NCBI GenBank assembly: GCA_041393395.1
Contig: JAWKKG010000002.1
Span: forward strand, 682,001-746,000
Length of the DNA stretch: 64,000 bases
Direction of reading: 5' to 3'
Source of the DNA: JAGQIB01 sp041393395
GTDB taxonomy: Bacteria > ARS69
How positions within the stretch are numbered: the first letter of the stretch is position 1; each line of letters starts with the position of its first letter. The translations under genes were made by a program, and so were the position numbers. A model generated the notes under the pieces. The model was not told where the DNA came from, did no database searches, and saw nothing but the letters and a program-made list of their open reading frames with translations. Positions 1-9,216 of this stretch are shown here, piece after piece.

Positions 1-480
1 ACGCAGGGAGTGCTCGGTGCGCCGCTCGCGCGGCTCGGGCTGCACGTCGCGTTCACGTGGAAGGCGGCCGCCCTCGCTTCGGCGGCGCTCGCGTTTCCGT
101 TGCTGGTCCGCACGGTTCAGGTCGCGATCGCGAGCGTGGACGTCCGGCTGGAGGAGGCGGCTCGCACGCTGGGCGCTTCGCCGCTGCGCGTCTTCTGGAG
201 CGTGACCTTGCCGCTCGCGAGTCGCGGGGTGATCGCGGGGGCCGTGCTCGCGTTCGCGCGCAGCATCGGCGAGTTCGGCGCCACGATCTCCTTCGCCGGC
301 AACGTTCCGGGGCAGACGCGCACGTTGCCGCTCGCGATCTGGAGCGAGCTGCAGGTGCCCGGTGCGGAGGCGGCCGCGGCGCGGCTGGTCGCGCTCTCCG
401 TGGCACTCGCGGTGGTGGCTCTCGTGGCGGCCGAGGTGATCCGGCGGCGGGGCGAAGCACTGAACGGATCGGCGCGATGA
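1..480 (+). CDS. modB: Molybdate ABC transporter permease ModB, 3' part
   Basis: Inner-membrane permease of a molybdate/tungstate importer; the window opens inside the gene, so the N-terminus is missing. The visible 159 residues hold hydrophobic helices and the EAA loop that docks on the ATPase (EEAARTLGASPLRVF, then a conserved Gly and a Leu-Pro pair), followed by the family's FARSIGEFGATI segment typical of ModB/CysT permeases. The stop overlaps the start of modC by 4 bases (ATGA), so the two are co-translated. A tungstate- or sulfate-type permease is the alternative, but the partner ATPase has a molybdate-type C-terminus. Confidence 0.9.
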   Translation, partial: TQGVLGAPLARLGLHVAFTWKAAALASAALAFPLLVRTVQVAIASVDVRLEEAARTLGASPLRVFWSVTLPLASRGVIAGAVLAFARSIGEFGATISFAGNVPGQTRTLPLAIWSELQVPGAEAAAARLVALSVALAVVALVAAEVIRRRGEALNGSAR

Positions 481-1580
481 GCGCGCTCACCGCCCGGCTG
501 TGGCGAGAATCGGCGCCGCGTCTCGACGCCGACGTCACGATCGACGCCGGCATCACCGCGCTGTTCGGCCCCTCCGGTGCCGGCAAGACGACGTTGCTGC
601 ATGCCCTCGCGGGGCTCGTGCGTCCCGAGCGCGGTCGCATCGAGCGCGCGGGAACGGTGCTGTTCGACTCGGACCGGGGCGTGAACGAGCCGCCGGAACG
701 GCGACGCATCGGGGTGGTCTTCCAGGAGCCTCGCCTGTTCCCTCATCGCTCCGTGCGCGAGAACCTGCGGTACGGCGCCCCGCGGGCCGACGTTCCCCGG
801 GATTTCGATCGCGCGGTGTCGCTGCTGGAGCTCGACGGTCTGCTCGAGCGGCACCCGATGTCGCTCTCCGGCGGCGAGCAGCGTCGCGTGGCGATCGCGC
901 GCACTCTGCTCGCGGATCCCGCCGTGATGCTGCTGGACGAACCGCTCACCGGGCTCGATGGTGCCCGCAAGGATCGTGCGCTGCAGCTCCTCTCCGACGT
1001 GCATCGGGAGTTCGGGCTGCCGCTCGTTCTCGTGAGTCACTCGCTGCCGGACATCCTCCGGCTGACCACGCGGATCGTCGTGCTGGAAGGCGGTCGCACG
1101 ATCGCGGCGGGCGAGCTCCTGGACGTCCTCGACTCCGACGAGGTGTTCCGGCTCGCGGATTCGCTCGGACTCGAGAGCCACCTCGAGGTCGAGGTGCTCG
1201 GGACCGAGGGTGGGCTCACCCGCGCCCGCGTGGGCGAGACGGAGCTGGAGTTGCCGCCGATCGACGTCGCGGCGGGAACGCGTGCGCTCGTCGCGGTGCG
1301 CCCGGAGGACGTGATCCTGGCGGCCGCGCCCGTGCTCGGGACGTCGGCGAGGAACTGCCTCGAGGGGCGCGTGTCGCGCGTGGCCCGCCTCTCCGATCGC
1401 CTGCTCGTGACGATCGACGTGGGCGGTTCGCTCCGCGCGTCGATCTCGGCGAAGAGTGGCGACGCGCTCGGGATTCGCGAGGGGGCCACGATCTGGTGTC
1501 TCGTGAAGGCGTTCTCGTTCCGGTGGCGCCGCGTGCCGGGGGACGGCCGACGCGACCTTCCGGAGCGCGCCGGCGACTAG
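477..1580 (+). CDS. modC: Molybdate ABC transporter ATPase ModC
   Basis: Cytoplasmic ATPase that energises molybdate uptake with ModB. The 367-residue chain, close to the usual ModC length, shows Walker A GPSGAGKTT (about residues 31-39), a Q-loop (VVFQEPRLFPH), the LSGGEQRRVAIAR signature, Walker B VMLLDEPLTGLD and the H-loop histidine (VSHSL). The last roughly 100 residues form a MOP/TOBE-like oxyanion-binding domain (LEGRVSRVARL, then LVTIDVGG). The ATG overlaps the modB stop. Its TAG stop shares the bases CTAG with the TAG stop of the convergent membrane-protein gene. No molybdenum riboswitch can be assessed because the operon start lies outside the window. Confidence 0.93.
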   Translation: MSALTARLWRESAPRLDADVTIDAGITALFGPSGAGKTTLLHALAGLVRPERGRIERAGTVLFDSDRGVNEPPERRRIGVVFQEPRLFPHRSVRENLRYGAPRADVPRDFDRAVSLLELDGLLERHPMSLSGGEQRRVAIARTLLADPAVMLLDEPLTGLDGARKDRALQLLSDVHREFGLPLVLVSHSLPDILRLTTRIVVLEGGRTIAAGELLDVLDSDEVFRLADSLGLESHLEVEVLGTEGGLTRARVGETELELPPIDVAAGTRALVAVRPEDVILAAAPVLGTSARNCLEGRVSRVARLSDRLLVTIDVGGSLRASISAKSGDALGIREGATIWCLVKAFSFRWRRVPGDGRRDLPERAGD

Positions 1581-2656
1581 GTGTCGAGCGGCGAAGACGG
1601 CCCGCCGTCCGGCAGATCGGCCGCCTTGCCCCGAAGCTCCCGCACGACGTGGACCAGCCCGCCGATCAGTCCGTGCACCACGGCGATCGCGTACGACGCG
1701 AGCGAGATGGCGAGGGCTGATGCCGGATCCATGCCCGCCTTCGAGAGGAACCACACGAAGGCGGACTCACGGACGCCCAGTCCGTTGATCCCGATCGGGA
1801 GCATCATCACGCAGAACACGAGCGGCACGACCACGAGATAGGTCGGAAACGGCAGGGACTCGCCGAACGCGAACTGGATCAACCAGAAGTGGACGATCAG
1901 CAGAAACTGGAAGCCGAGCGAGAGGAAGAAGTTCGCGACCAGCACGCCGCGGGCCCGGGAGAACAGCTCGAACGCGGCGAGCATCTTGCCGAGTGTCCGT
2001 CGCACGAAGGAAAGGATCCGGATCCCGAGCGACGGCCCGCCCGCCGCCCCGTGCATGGGGCCGTCGTCGCGGGCTCTGGTCGGGGTCGGTTCGACGTCGC
2101 CGGGCAATCGCTCGAGGAGCCGGAGCACGCGATGACGAACGCCGTTCGAGAGCGCGAGGTAGAGGCCGAGCACGGCGACGGCCAGCGCGGCCCCGAGCAG
2201 CCAGGCGACGGTGGGATCGACCATTCCGGCGAGTCCGGTCACGGCGGCACCGCCGCCCAGGCTCAGCGTGGCGAGCAGCCCGATCATGCGCTCCACGAGG
2301 ACGACCGTCAGATGTTCCGTGAGCGTGCCGCCCCCCTTCTTGCGGGCGCTCGCGGCACGCACGACGTCGCCGCCGATCGTGGAGGGCAGGAAGTTGTTGA
2401 AGAACAGGCCCACGAGATAGGACCCGAACAGGAACGGCGTCGAGCAGCGTCGCCCCTGGCTCGCGAGGAGCAGCTTCCAGCGGAGCGCTCCGAAGACGTT
2501 TCCCAGTGCGTTGACCAGGAGGGCCGCGAGCAGCCAGCGGAAGTCCGCGTCCACGAGACGGGTCGAGAGCTCGTCGAGCTTTGCCTGCCGGAACACGAAC
2601 ACCAGCAGACCGAGACTGACGATGATGCGGAGCGCCCGCAGGACATGTGCCTTCAA
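1577..2656 (-). CDS. YbhN/LPG-synthase-TM family membrane protein
   Basis: A 359-residue polytopic inner-membrane protein of the flippase-like domain family (lysylphosphatidylglycerol synthase TM region, AglD/YbhN/UPF0104). The family mark LPSTIGGDVVRA sits near residue 90, followed by several hydrophobic helices and a C-terminal GINGLGVRE-like motif. There is no C-terminal aminoacyl-transferase domain, so it is the stand-alone form, whose members are proposed to move lipids or lipid-linked sugars; the substrate is unknown. The TTG start is chosen because GGGAAG lies about 5 bases upstream. A -10-like TAGACT (minus strand, 2700-2705) lies 45 bases upstream, without a clear -35. Confidence 0.82.
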   Translation of the reverse strand: MKAHVLRALRIIVSLGLLVFVFRQAKLDELSTRLVDADFRWLLAALLVNALGNVFGALRWKLLLASQGRRCSTPFLFGSYLVGLFFNNFLPSTIGGDVVRAASARKKGGGTLTEHLTVVLVERMIGLLATLSLGGGAAVTGLAGMVDPTVAWLLGAALAVAVLGLYLALSNGVRHRVLRLLERLPGDVEPTPTRARDDGPMHGAAGGPSLGIRILSFVRRTLGKMLAAFELFSRARGVLVANFFLSLGFQFLLIVHFWLIQFAFGESLPFPTYLVVVPLVFCVMMLPIGINGLGVRESAFVWFLSKAGMDPASALAISLASYAIAVVHGLIGGLVHVVRELRGKAADLPDGGPSSPLDT

Positions 2657-2734
2657 GACGTCTTCCCGGATGGAGTCGGAGCCGAAATCCCGGCCGCGGA
2701 GTCTACCACGGGCGCGGTCTCCGGAGCGCGTCGA

Positions 2735-3982
<1,248 letters not shown>

Positions 3983-3991
3983 CCGCCGACC

Positions 3992-4435
3992 CTAGGAGAC
4001 CGCTCCCGATTCCGCAAGGCCGATGCCGGTCACGGTCACGATCAGGCGACGAGCCGAAGGGTGACGCCGGTGCTCGAACAGATAGAGTCCCTGCCAGGTG
4101 CCGAGGCCCAAACGCCCTCCCACGACCGGGATGGTCTCCGAGGTGGACGTGAGCGCGGCCCGCACGTGCGAGGGCATGTCGTCGGGTCCCTCGGACGTGT
4201 GGGTGTACCAGGGCTCGTTCTCCCGCGCGAGTCGCGCGAACGCCTCCTCCAGATCTCGACGCGCCGAGGGATCGGCGTTCTCCTGGATCAGCAGACTCGC
4301 CGACGTATGACGGAGGAACACGTGGCAGAGCCCGGTGGCGATCCCGCTCTGCGCCACCACGCGCTCGACGGGCTCGGTCACGACGTGCAGTCCCGCGCCG
4401 GTAGGAATCACACGGATCTCGCTCTGGTGGATCAT
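3992..4435 (-). CDS. yjbQ: YjbQ/UPF0047 family protein
   Basis: A small 147-residue cytoplasmic protein of the YjbQ/UPF0047 family (secondary thiamine-phosphate synthase activity has been reported for some members; the physiological role is unsettled). The core motifs are visible: HVFLRHTSASLLIQENADPS, then the EGPDDMPSHVRA loop and GTWQGLYLFEHR near the C-terminus, with the conserved His residues of the putative metal site. An in-frame start exists 75 bases further upstream, but the ATG at 4435 is preceded by GGAGGT at ideal spacing and gives the family-length protein, so I chose it. Confidence 0.87.
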   Translation of the reverse strand: MIHQSEIRVIPTGAGLHVVTEPVERVVAQSGIATGLCHVFLRHTSASLLIQENADPSARRDLEEAFARLARENEPWYTHTSEGPDDMPSHVRAALTSTSETIPVVGGRLGLGTWQGLYLFEHRRHPSARRLIVTVTGIGLAESGAVS

Positions 4436-4483
4436 GGGACCTCCGGGGAAGCCGGCCGAACGTGCCGGGTGGATTTCTCGGAT

Positions 4484-4491
4484 GGTATACT
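4484..4491. promoter_or_regulatory. Possible bidirectional -10 between yjbQ and queC
   Basis: In the 152-base divergent gap the only AT-rich spot is a GTATAC palindrome. It reads TATACT towards queC and TATACC towards yjbQ. No good -35 lies 17 bases away in either direction (TTGGTG at 15 bases on the minus strand is the best). The rest of the gap is GC-rich and featureless, and I see no preQ1 riboswitch-like A-rich tail. Confidence 0.3.
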
Positions 4492-4587
4492 CCCGCCCGG
4501 TTTCCACCAATCGTCGCCCATCCGTCCGGAGGTCCCCGTGCGTCCCGTGCTCCGATCCGCTCGCGTGCGACCTTCGTCCCGCTGGCG

Positions 4588-5322
4588 ATGAGTGGACGTC
4601 CCGCGGTCGTGCTGCTGAGCGGCGGCCTCGACTCCACCACGGTGCTCGGGATCGCGCTCGCGGAGGGCTTCGCGGCGCACGCGCTCACGTTCGACTACGG
4701 ACAGCGTCACCGACTGGAGCTGGAACGGGCGGCCGAGATCGCGGCGGAGCTCGGTGCCGCCGAGCATCGGGTGGTCCGGGTCGACCTCGGCCGGTTCGGG
4801 GGCTCCGCGCTCACCGACGAGATCGAGGTGCCGAAGCACCGCACCGATTTCTCGGGGATCCCGCCGACGTACGTGCCGGCGCGCAACACCGTGTTTCTCT
4901 CACTCGCCCTCGCCTGGGCCGAGGTGCTCGACGCGCGGGACCTGTTCCTCGGAGTGAACGCGCTGGACTACTCGGGCTACCCGGACTGCCGCCCCGAGTT
5001 CGTGGCCGCCTTCGAGCGGCTGGCGAACGTCGCGACCCGGGCGGGGGTGGAGGGCGATCGGCCGTTCCGCATCCATGCCCCCTTGATGCGCCTCGGCAAG
5101 GCCGACATCGTGCGCAAGGCCGCGGAGCTCGGGATCGACCTCGCGAACACGCTGAGCTGCTACGATCCCTCCCCGCGGGGGGAGCCCTGTGGCGCCTGCG
5201 ACGCGTGTCTGCTCCGGGCGAAGGGCTTTGCCGAGGCCGGAGTGCCGGACCCGGCGCTCGCGCCGGCCCGGCTCGGCCGGGAGCGGCGCGGGGCGGGCCC
5301 CGGCGACCCGCGCGGGAAGTGA
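4588..5322 (+). CDS. queC: 7-cyano-7-deazaguanine (preQ0) synthase QueC
   Basis: Makes preQ0 from 7-carboxy-7-deazaguanine, ammonia and ATP in the queuosine precursor pathway. The 244-residue chain starts with the PP-loop ATP site LLSGGLDSTTVL (residues about 8-19), continues with FDYGQRH and ends with a four-cysteine zinc site (Cys191, Cys201, Cys204, Cys207 in SCY...CGACDAC). A longer in-frame extension from 4462 exists, but the family N-terminus begins right at MSGRPAVVLLSGG, so the ATG at 4588 is preferred; no strong Shine-Dalgarno is visible. First gene of queC-queE-queD-queF, 19 bases before queE. Confidence 0.94.
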   Translation: MSGRPAVVLLSGGLDSTTVLGIALAEGFAAHALTFDYGQRHRLELERAAEIAAELGAAEHRVVRVDLGRFGGSALTDEIEVPKHRTDFSGIPPTYVPARNTVFLSLALAWAEVLDARDLFLGVNALDYSGYPDCRPEFVAAFERLANVATRAGVEGDRPFRIHAPLMRLGKADIVRKAAELGIDLANTLSCYDPSPRGEPCGACDACLLRAKGFAEAGVPDPALAPARLGRERRGAGPGDPRGK

Positions 5323-5341
5323 CCGGTACCGGCGGAGACGA

Positions 5342-5989
5342 ATGAGCACCGATCTGATCGTCAACGAGATCTTCCACTCCATCCAGGGCGAGTCCGTGGA
5401 AGCCGGCCGGCCGTGCGTCTTCGTGCGTCTCACCGCGTGCGATCTGCGTTGCCGCTGGTGCGACACGGAGTACGCGTTCACGGAGGGGAAACGTCGCTCG
5501 CTGGACGACGTGATGGCGGAGATCGATTCGTACGACTGCGGCCTCGTGGAGGTCACCGGGGGCGAGCCGCTGCTGCAGGCGGCCGTGCATCCGTTGATCG
5601 CGAGACTGCTGGACGCCGGTCGCGAAGTGATGCTCGAGACGGGAGGCCACCGCGACATCACCGGAGTGGATCCGCGGGTGAGGCGGATCGTGGATCTCAA
5701 GGCGCCCGGCTCGGGCGAGGTCGCGCGCAACCGGCTCGAGAACCTGGCCGATCTCCGCGCGACGGACAACGTGAAGGTCGTGATCGCGGATCGGGAGGAC
5801 TTCGACTGGGCGCTCTCGGTGCTCGCGAAGCACGACGTCGAGGCGCGCTGTCCGGTCCTGTTCTCGCCCGTGCACGGCGAGCTGGAACCCGCGGAGCTCG
5901 CCCGGTGGATGCTCGAGTCGGGAACCACGGCCCGGCTCCAGCTCCAGCTGCACAAACTGCTGTGGCCCGCGGCCACGAGGGGCGTCTGA
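5342..5989 (+). CDS. queE: 7-carboxy-7-deazaguanine synthase QueE
   Basis: Radical SAM enzyme that converts 6-carboxy-tetrahydropterin to 7-carboxy-7-deazaguanine. The [4Fe-4S]-binding triad is CDLRCRWC (Cys33, Cys37, Cys40), and the SAM-binding GGEP motif follows near residue 73. FHSIQGES near residue 12 is a typical QueE substrate-site segment. At 215 residues it is the usual compact size. The TGA overlaps the queD ATG by one base (TGATG), so both are translated from one message. Confidence 0.94.
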   Translation: MSTDLIVNEIFHSIQGESVEAGRPCVFVRLTACDLRCRWCDTEYAFTEGKRRSLDDVMAEIDSYDCGLVEVTGGEPLLQAAVHPLIARLLDAGREVMLETGGHRDITGVDPRVRRIVDLKAPGSGEVARNRLENLADLRATDNVKVVIADREDFDWALSVLAKHDVEARCPVLFSPVHGELEPAELARWMLESGTTARLQLQLHKLLWPAATRGV

Positions 5990-6363
5990 TGGAAGTCGAG
6001 CTCGAGCGCACGTTCCGATTCGAAGCGGCACACCTGCTGCCGAACCTGCCGGACGGACACAAGTGTCGCCGCCTGCACGGGCACTCGTTCCGCGTGGACG
6101 TGGCCGTGCGCGGCGCGGTGGACCCGAGGGTCGGTTGGTATCTCGACTACGCGGATCTCGAAGCCGCATTCGCGCCGCTGCGCGCGCGTCTCGATCACTA
6201 CTACCTGAACGAAGTCGAAGGTCTCGAGAACCCGACGTCCGAAGTCCTCGCGGCCTGGGTCTGGGAACGGCTGGCGCCGGGACTCCCCGGCCTGTGGCGC
6301 GTGACCGTGCACGAGACCTGCAACGCCCGTTGCTCCTACTACGGTCCGAAGGGAGAGCGATGA
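5989..6363 (+). CDS. queD: 6-carboxy-5,6,7,8-tetrahydropterin synthase QueD
   Basis: Converts dihydroneopterin triphosphate to 6-carboxy-tetrahydropterin, the step before QueE. The 124-residue protein has the zinc ligands His15 (EAAHLLP), His30 and His32 (LHGHSF), and the catalytic Cys26 (HKCRRLHGH). The C-terminal PTSEVLAAWVWE and VHET motifs are also in place. It overlaps queE at its start and queF at its end (ATGA). GTP cyclohydrolase I (folE), which would supply the substrate, is not in this window. Confidence 0.94.
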   Translation: MEVELERTFRFEAAHLLPNLPDGHKCRRLHGHSFRVDVAVRGAVDPRVGWYLDYADLEAAFAPLRARLDHYYLNEVEGLENPTSEVLAAWVWERLAPGLPGLWRVTVHETCNARCSYYGPKGER

Positions 6364-6854
6364 AGAAGGTCCGAGCCAAGACGGCGCGGGCGGCCGGCGA
6401 TCCCGAGCGGGCGCGCCGCGCCGAGGCGTCGGTGCGGCGGCGCCGGCCGAAGGTCGCGCCGGTCGACACGTTTCCGAATCCGAACCCCGCGCGCGAGTAC
6501 CGCATCGACATCACGTCGCCCGAGTGGACTGCGCTGTGTCCGATCACGGGACAGCCGGACTTCGCCACGATCCGGATCACGTACGTGCCGGACGAACGCT
6601 GTCTCGAGCTCAAGTCCCTGAAGCTGTACCTGCACTCGTTCCGTGATCGCGGGGTGTTTCACGAAGCGGTGACGAACGAGATCCTGGACCACCTCGTCGC
6701 CAGCTGCGCCCCGCGTCGCATGCGGATCATCGGGGACTTCCGTGTCCGGGGCGGCATCAACACCGTGGTGGTGGCGGAGCATCCGGCACTCGGCGGGTTC
6801 GCGCGGGAGGGCGAGCCGCCCCGGGCGGACGGCGTCGGCGGACCGGACCGCTAG
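6360..6854 (+). CDS. queF: NADPH-dependent 7-cyano-7-deazaguanine reductase QueF
   Basis: Reduces the nitrile of preQ0 to the aminomethyl group of preQ1, which marks this operon as serving queuosine in tRNA rather than only preQ0 derivatives. It is the short, unimodular (YkvM-like) form of 164 residues with nucleophile Cys60 and acid Asp67 (LCPITGQPDF) and the QueF signature ELKSLKLY at residues 83-90. A basic N-terminal extension of about 35 residues is unusual. The TAG stop overlaps, within CTAG, the stop of the convergent Smr gene. Confidence 0.94.
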   Translation: MKKVRAKTARAAGDPERARRAEASVRRRRPKVAPVDTFPNPNPAREYRIDITSPEWTALCPITGQPDFATIRITYVPDERCLELKSLKLYLHSFRDRGVFHEAVTNEILDHLVASCAPRRMRIIGDFRVRGGINTVVVAEHPALGGFAREGEPPRADGVGGPDR

Positions 6855-7168
6855 ATGCTCCGGCGGGGATCGAGCGGCGCGAGCTGAACGAGCGTCGCGC
6901 CCCAGCCGGCCCCGGTTTCCGAGTCGAGCCGGAACGACAACACGTCGGAGCGGCGTTCGAGCAGGCGGTGAACGCGATCCCGTTGCACGCCGATTCCCTT
7001 GCCGTGCGCGATGCGCACCGCGAGGATGCCGCGCTCGCGGCATACGTCGAGGTACTCCTCCACCACGGAGGCGACGTCGCGCGGCGAGAAGGCGTGAAGA
7101 TCGAGGGAGCCGTCGATCGGTACCTCGACGGCTCCCTCGAGAGTTTCTTCCCGTGGCTCTTCGGGCAA
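6851..7168 (-). CDS. Small Smr-domain protein
   Basis: A 105-residue protein that is almost entirely an Smr domain: SLDLHAFSPRDVASVVEEYL near the start (the usual DLHG is DLHA here), then the HGKGIGVQRDRV loop and a final GAGWGATLVQL strand. Smr domains act as nucleases or nucleic-acid binders; the function of small single-domain members is not defined. No ATG or GTG fits. The TTG at 7168 lies 5 bases after the stop of the upstream secreted-repeat gene with GAGGAAG upstream of it, which suggests translational coupling. A longer open frame upstream overlaps that gene and is not convincing. Confidence 0.72.
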   Translation of the reverse strand: MPEEPREETLEGAVEVPIDGSLDLHAFSPRDVASVVEEYLDVCRERGILAVRIAHGKGIGVQRDRVHRLLERRSDVLSFRLDSETGAGWGATLVQLAPLDPRRSI

Positions 7169-7173
7169 GATCG

Positions 7174-7875
7174 CTACTTCCTCACGAGGCGGACCGTGTG
7201 GGCCGGCGCGTCGGCGCGGGAAGTCACGCGCGCGAAGTAGATGCCGGCGGAGACGGTGCGCCCGGAAACGTCGCGCCCGTCCCAGTCGGCGCGTCCCGCG
7301 CTCCCCGCGAACGACGCGACGCGACGACCGGTCACATCGTACACGTCCACGGAGACGTCCGTCGAACCCATGCTCACGGTCACGGATCCGGACGACGGAT
7401 TCGGGAAGGCGGCCGGTCGCTCCTCCGTCAGCTCGGCCTCGGCGCTCGGCAGCCGAACCGTCTCGGAAGCGTCCGGTCGCTCCCAGCTCATGACCGTCTC
7501 CTGGAGACCGAGGTTCGCGTCCGGTCGTTCCCAGCTCATGACGGCTTCGTGCAGGCCCTGGCCGGCGTCCGGTCGCTCCCAGCTCATGACGGCTTCGTGC
7601 AGGCCCTGGCCGGCGTCCGGTCGTTCCCAGCTCATGACGGCTTCGTGCAGGCCCTGGCCGGCGTCCGGGTGCTCCCAGCTCATGACGGCCTCCCCAAGGC
7701 TGCCGGTCGCGTCCGGATGCTCCCATTGCATCACTTCGGACACCAGTACCGGTCGAGCTTCCGGCCGGTCGGGACCCATCCACGCGATCTCGCGCGGTCC
7801 GTAGTACTGCTCCGCGTGCGCGGTCGTTGCCGCCACGAAGGCGAGTCCGACTCCCAGCATCGTTCGGCCTTGCAT
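7174..7875 (-). CDS. Secreted tandem-repeat protein with FlgD-like C-terminal domain
   Basis: A 233-residue exported protein of unknown function. It opens with a short signal peptide ending near TTAHA-E (residue 21). Residues 46-141 are six tandem 16-residue repeats of the form EAVMSWERPDAGQGLH, with invariant Trp, Pro and Asp and nearly invariant VM. The last roughly 85 residues are a FlgD-like Ig module (FPNPSSG, VDVYDVTGRRV, WDGRDVSGRTVSAGIYFARV) ending in RLVRK. The ATG is preceded by AGGGGGAA. I recognise no family for the repeat region. Confidence 0.8.
   Translation of the reverse strand: MQGRTMLGVGLAFVAATTAHAEQYYGPREIAWMGPDRPEARPVLVSEVMQWEHPDATGSLGEAVMSWEHPDAGQGLHEAVMSWERPDAGQGLHEAVMSWERPDAGQGLHEAVMSWERPDANLGLQETVMSWERPDASETVRLPSAEAELTEERPAAFPNPSSGSVTVSMGSTDVSVDVYDVTGRRVASFAGSAGRADWDGRDVSGRTVSAGIYFARVTSRADAPAHTVRLVRK
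7453..7740 (-). repeat. Six tandem 48-bp coding repeats
   Basis: Six head-to-tail copies of a 48-bp unit encode the 16-residue repeats of the secreted protein. The middle copies are nearly identical in DNA, pointing to recent unit duplication or gene conversion, while the outer copies have diverged (SEVMQWEHPDATGSLG at one end, ETVMSWERPDASETVR at the other). There are no spacers, so this is not a CRISPR array. Confidence 0.93.
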
Positions 7876-7990
7876 CTCGGTTCCCCCTGTTCAATCTTCG
7901 AGCGGCCCGTTCGTCCCTTGCACAGACGCCGAGGCGACGTTCGACCGCGCTCTCTCCCGGAAAGGCACGCGGGCTCGGCGTTTCGCCGCG

Positions 7991-8042
7991 CCCGGGTCCT
8001 CCGTTTCCCACGACTCGCGGATGAGTCGTGCAAGGACCGGGC
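7991..8042. other. Inverted repeat in the divergent gap before rsgA
   Basis: The 240-base gap between the secreted-repeat gene and rsgA holds a perfect 8-bp inverted repeat, CACGACTC (8009-8016) and GAGTCGTG (8023-8030), with a 6-base spacer. It is flanked by a second, imperfect pair (CCCGGGTCCT and AGGACCGGG). It could be an operator or a hairpin in either leader. I see no convincing promoter in the rest of the gap. Confidence 0.45.
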
Positions 8043-8115
8043 CCGGTGGCCGCGACGCCATCCGTCGCGTAACTTCTCCGACGGTTTGCGAGAACGAATC
8101 GAGGTTTCGCCCGCG

Positions 8116-9216
8116 ATGTGCCCAAGGAAGTCCAAGAAACCGACCGGGGGACCGCGTCGTCGCCGCGCGGGGCAGTCCGCGCAGGGCGTGCAGCGCCGGG
8201 GGCGCGTGGATCCGCACGCGGAGTCGGAAGACGAGCCGCTCGTCCGGCGCGTGCTGCGCGGATCCGAGAACCGGGAGGCGGTGCCGGATCAGCCCACGCA
8301 GAGTGAGCTCGATGCGGACGTCCGTCAGGGTCGAGTCATCGCCACTCCGGCCGCCGAGTTCCTCGTGGAGCCCGAGGCGGGAGGGGAAGCGGTGCGTTGT
8401 CGCCTTCGGAAGTCCACGCGGGTGCCGCATCCACGGGCGAATCCCGTCGCCGTCGGTGACGTGGTCCGCTATCTCGCCGATGGTCCGGAGCCCTACGTCG
8501 TCACCGAGGTGCTGCCGCGGCGGACGCGTCTCGCCCGACTCCGTCGCGCGCGGGAGGAGCAGGTGCTCGCGGCGAACGTGGACTACGCGATCGTGGTGGC
8601 GACGGCGGCCGAGCCGCCGTTCAAGCCGCGGCTCGTGGATCGGTACCTGCTGTCGGTGGAAGGTGGAGATCTTCACGCGGCGCTCGTGCTGAACAAGGTC
8701 GATCTCGTGAGCCCGGACGACGTTCGGGCGATGCTCGCACCGTACCGTCGTCTCGGACTTCCCGTGTTCGCGGTCTCGGCGGAGACGGGGACGGGGCTCG
8801 AGGAGCTCGCCCGATTCCTCGAGCACAAGACCGCGGTCTTCTCGGGACAGTCCGGGGTCGGGAAGTCCTCGCTGCTGGCGCGACTCACCGGGCACGAGAT
8901 CGCGACGAACGAGGTATACGGCAAGGTCGGCAAGGGGCGACATACCACGACGTCGGCGACGTTGTACGCGCTGCCCGGCGGCGGCGCCGCGATCGACACG
9001 CCGGGGATCCGTTCGTTCCTCCTGCACGAGCCGGATCTCGCGTCGCTGCACTCGTTCTTTCCCGAGATCGCGACCGCGGGCGCGGCCTGTCGGTTCGCGA
9101 ACTGCCGTCACTCCGGCGACGCGGGCTGCGCGCTCCCGGCCGCCGTCGAGCGGGGCGACGTGGACGAGGGTCGACTCGAGAGCTACCGCGTCCTGCGCGA
9201 CGAGGTCGGCGGGTGA
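8116..9216 (+). CDS. rsgA: Ribosome small subunit GTPase RsgA
   Basis: Circularly permuted GTPase that helps late 30S maturation. Motif order is permuted as expected: G4 NKVD (about residue 193), G5 SAETG, G1 GQSGVGKSS (about residue 243), then TTTSATLY and G3 DTPGIR. An OB-fold precedes (roughly residues 70-135), and a C-terminal zinc cluster follows (CRFANCRHSGDAGC). A basic, Arg/Gly-rich N-terminal extension of about 50 residues precedes the OB fold. The ATG at 8116 has only a weak, distant GAGG. It overlaps the next gene by 4 bases. Confidence 0.93.
   Translation: MCPRKSKKPTGGPRRRRAGQSAQGVQRRGRVDPHAESEDEPLVRRVLRGSENREAVPDQPTQSELDADVRQGRVIATPAAEFLVEPEAGGEAVRCRLRKSTRVPHPRANPVAVGDVVRYLADGPEPYVVTEVLPRRTRLARLRRAREEQVLAANVDYAIVVATAAEPPFKPRLVDRYLLSVEGGDLHAALVLNKVDLVSPDDVRAMLAPYRRLGLPVFAVSAETGTGLEELARFLEHKTAVFSGQSGVGKSSLLARLTGHEIATNEVYGKVGKGRHTTTSATLYALPGGGAAIDTPGIRSFLLHEPDLASLHSFFPEIATAGAACRFANCRHSGDAGCALPAAVERGDVDEGRLESYRVLRDEVGG

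Noticed and set aside
4436..4587. preQ1 riboswitch ahead of queC
   Set aside because: The leader is GC-rich, without the short hairpin plus A-rich tail of preQ1 classes, and no plausible pseudoknot is visible.
7453..7740. CRISPR-like array
   Set aside because: The 48-bp units are contiguous with no spacers, stay in frame and encode a clean peptide repeat in a protein with a signal peptide and FlgD module.
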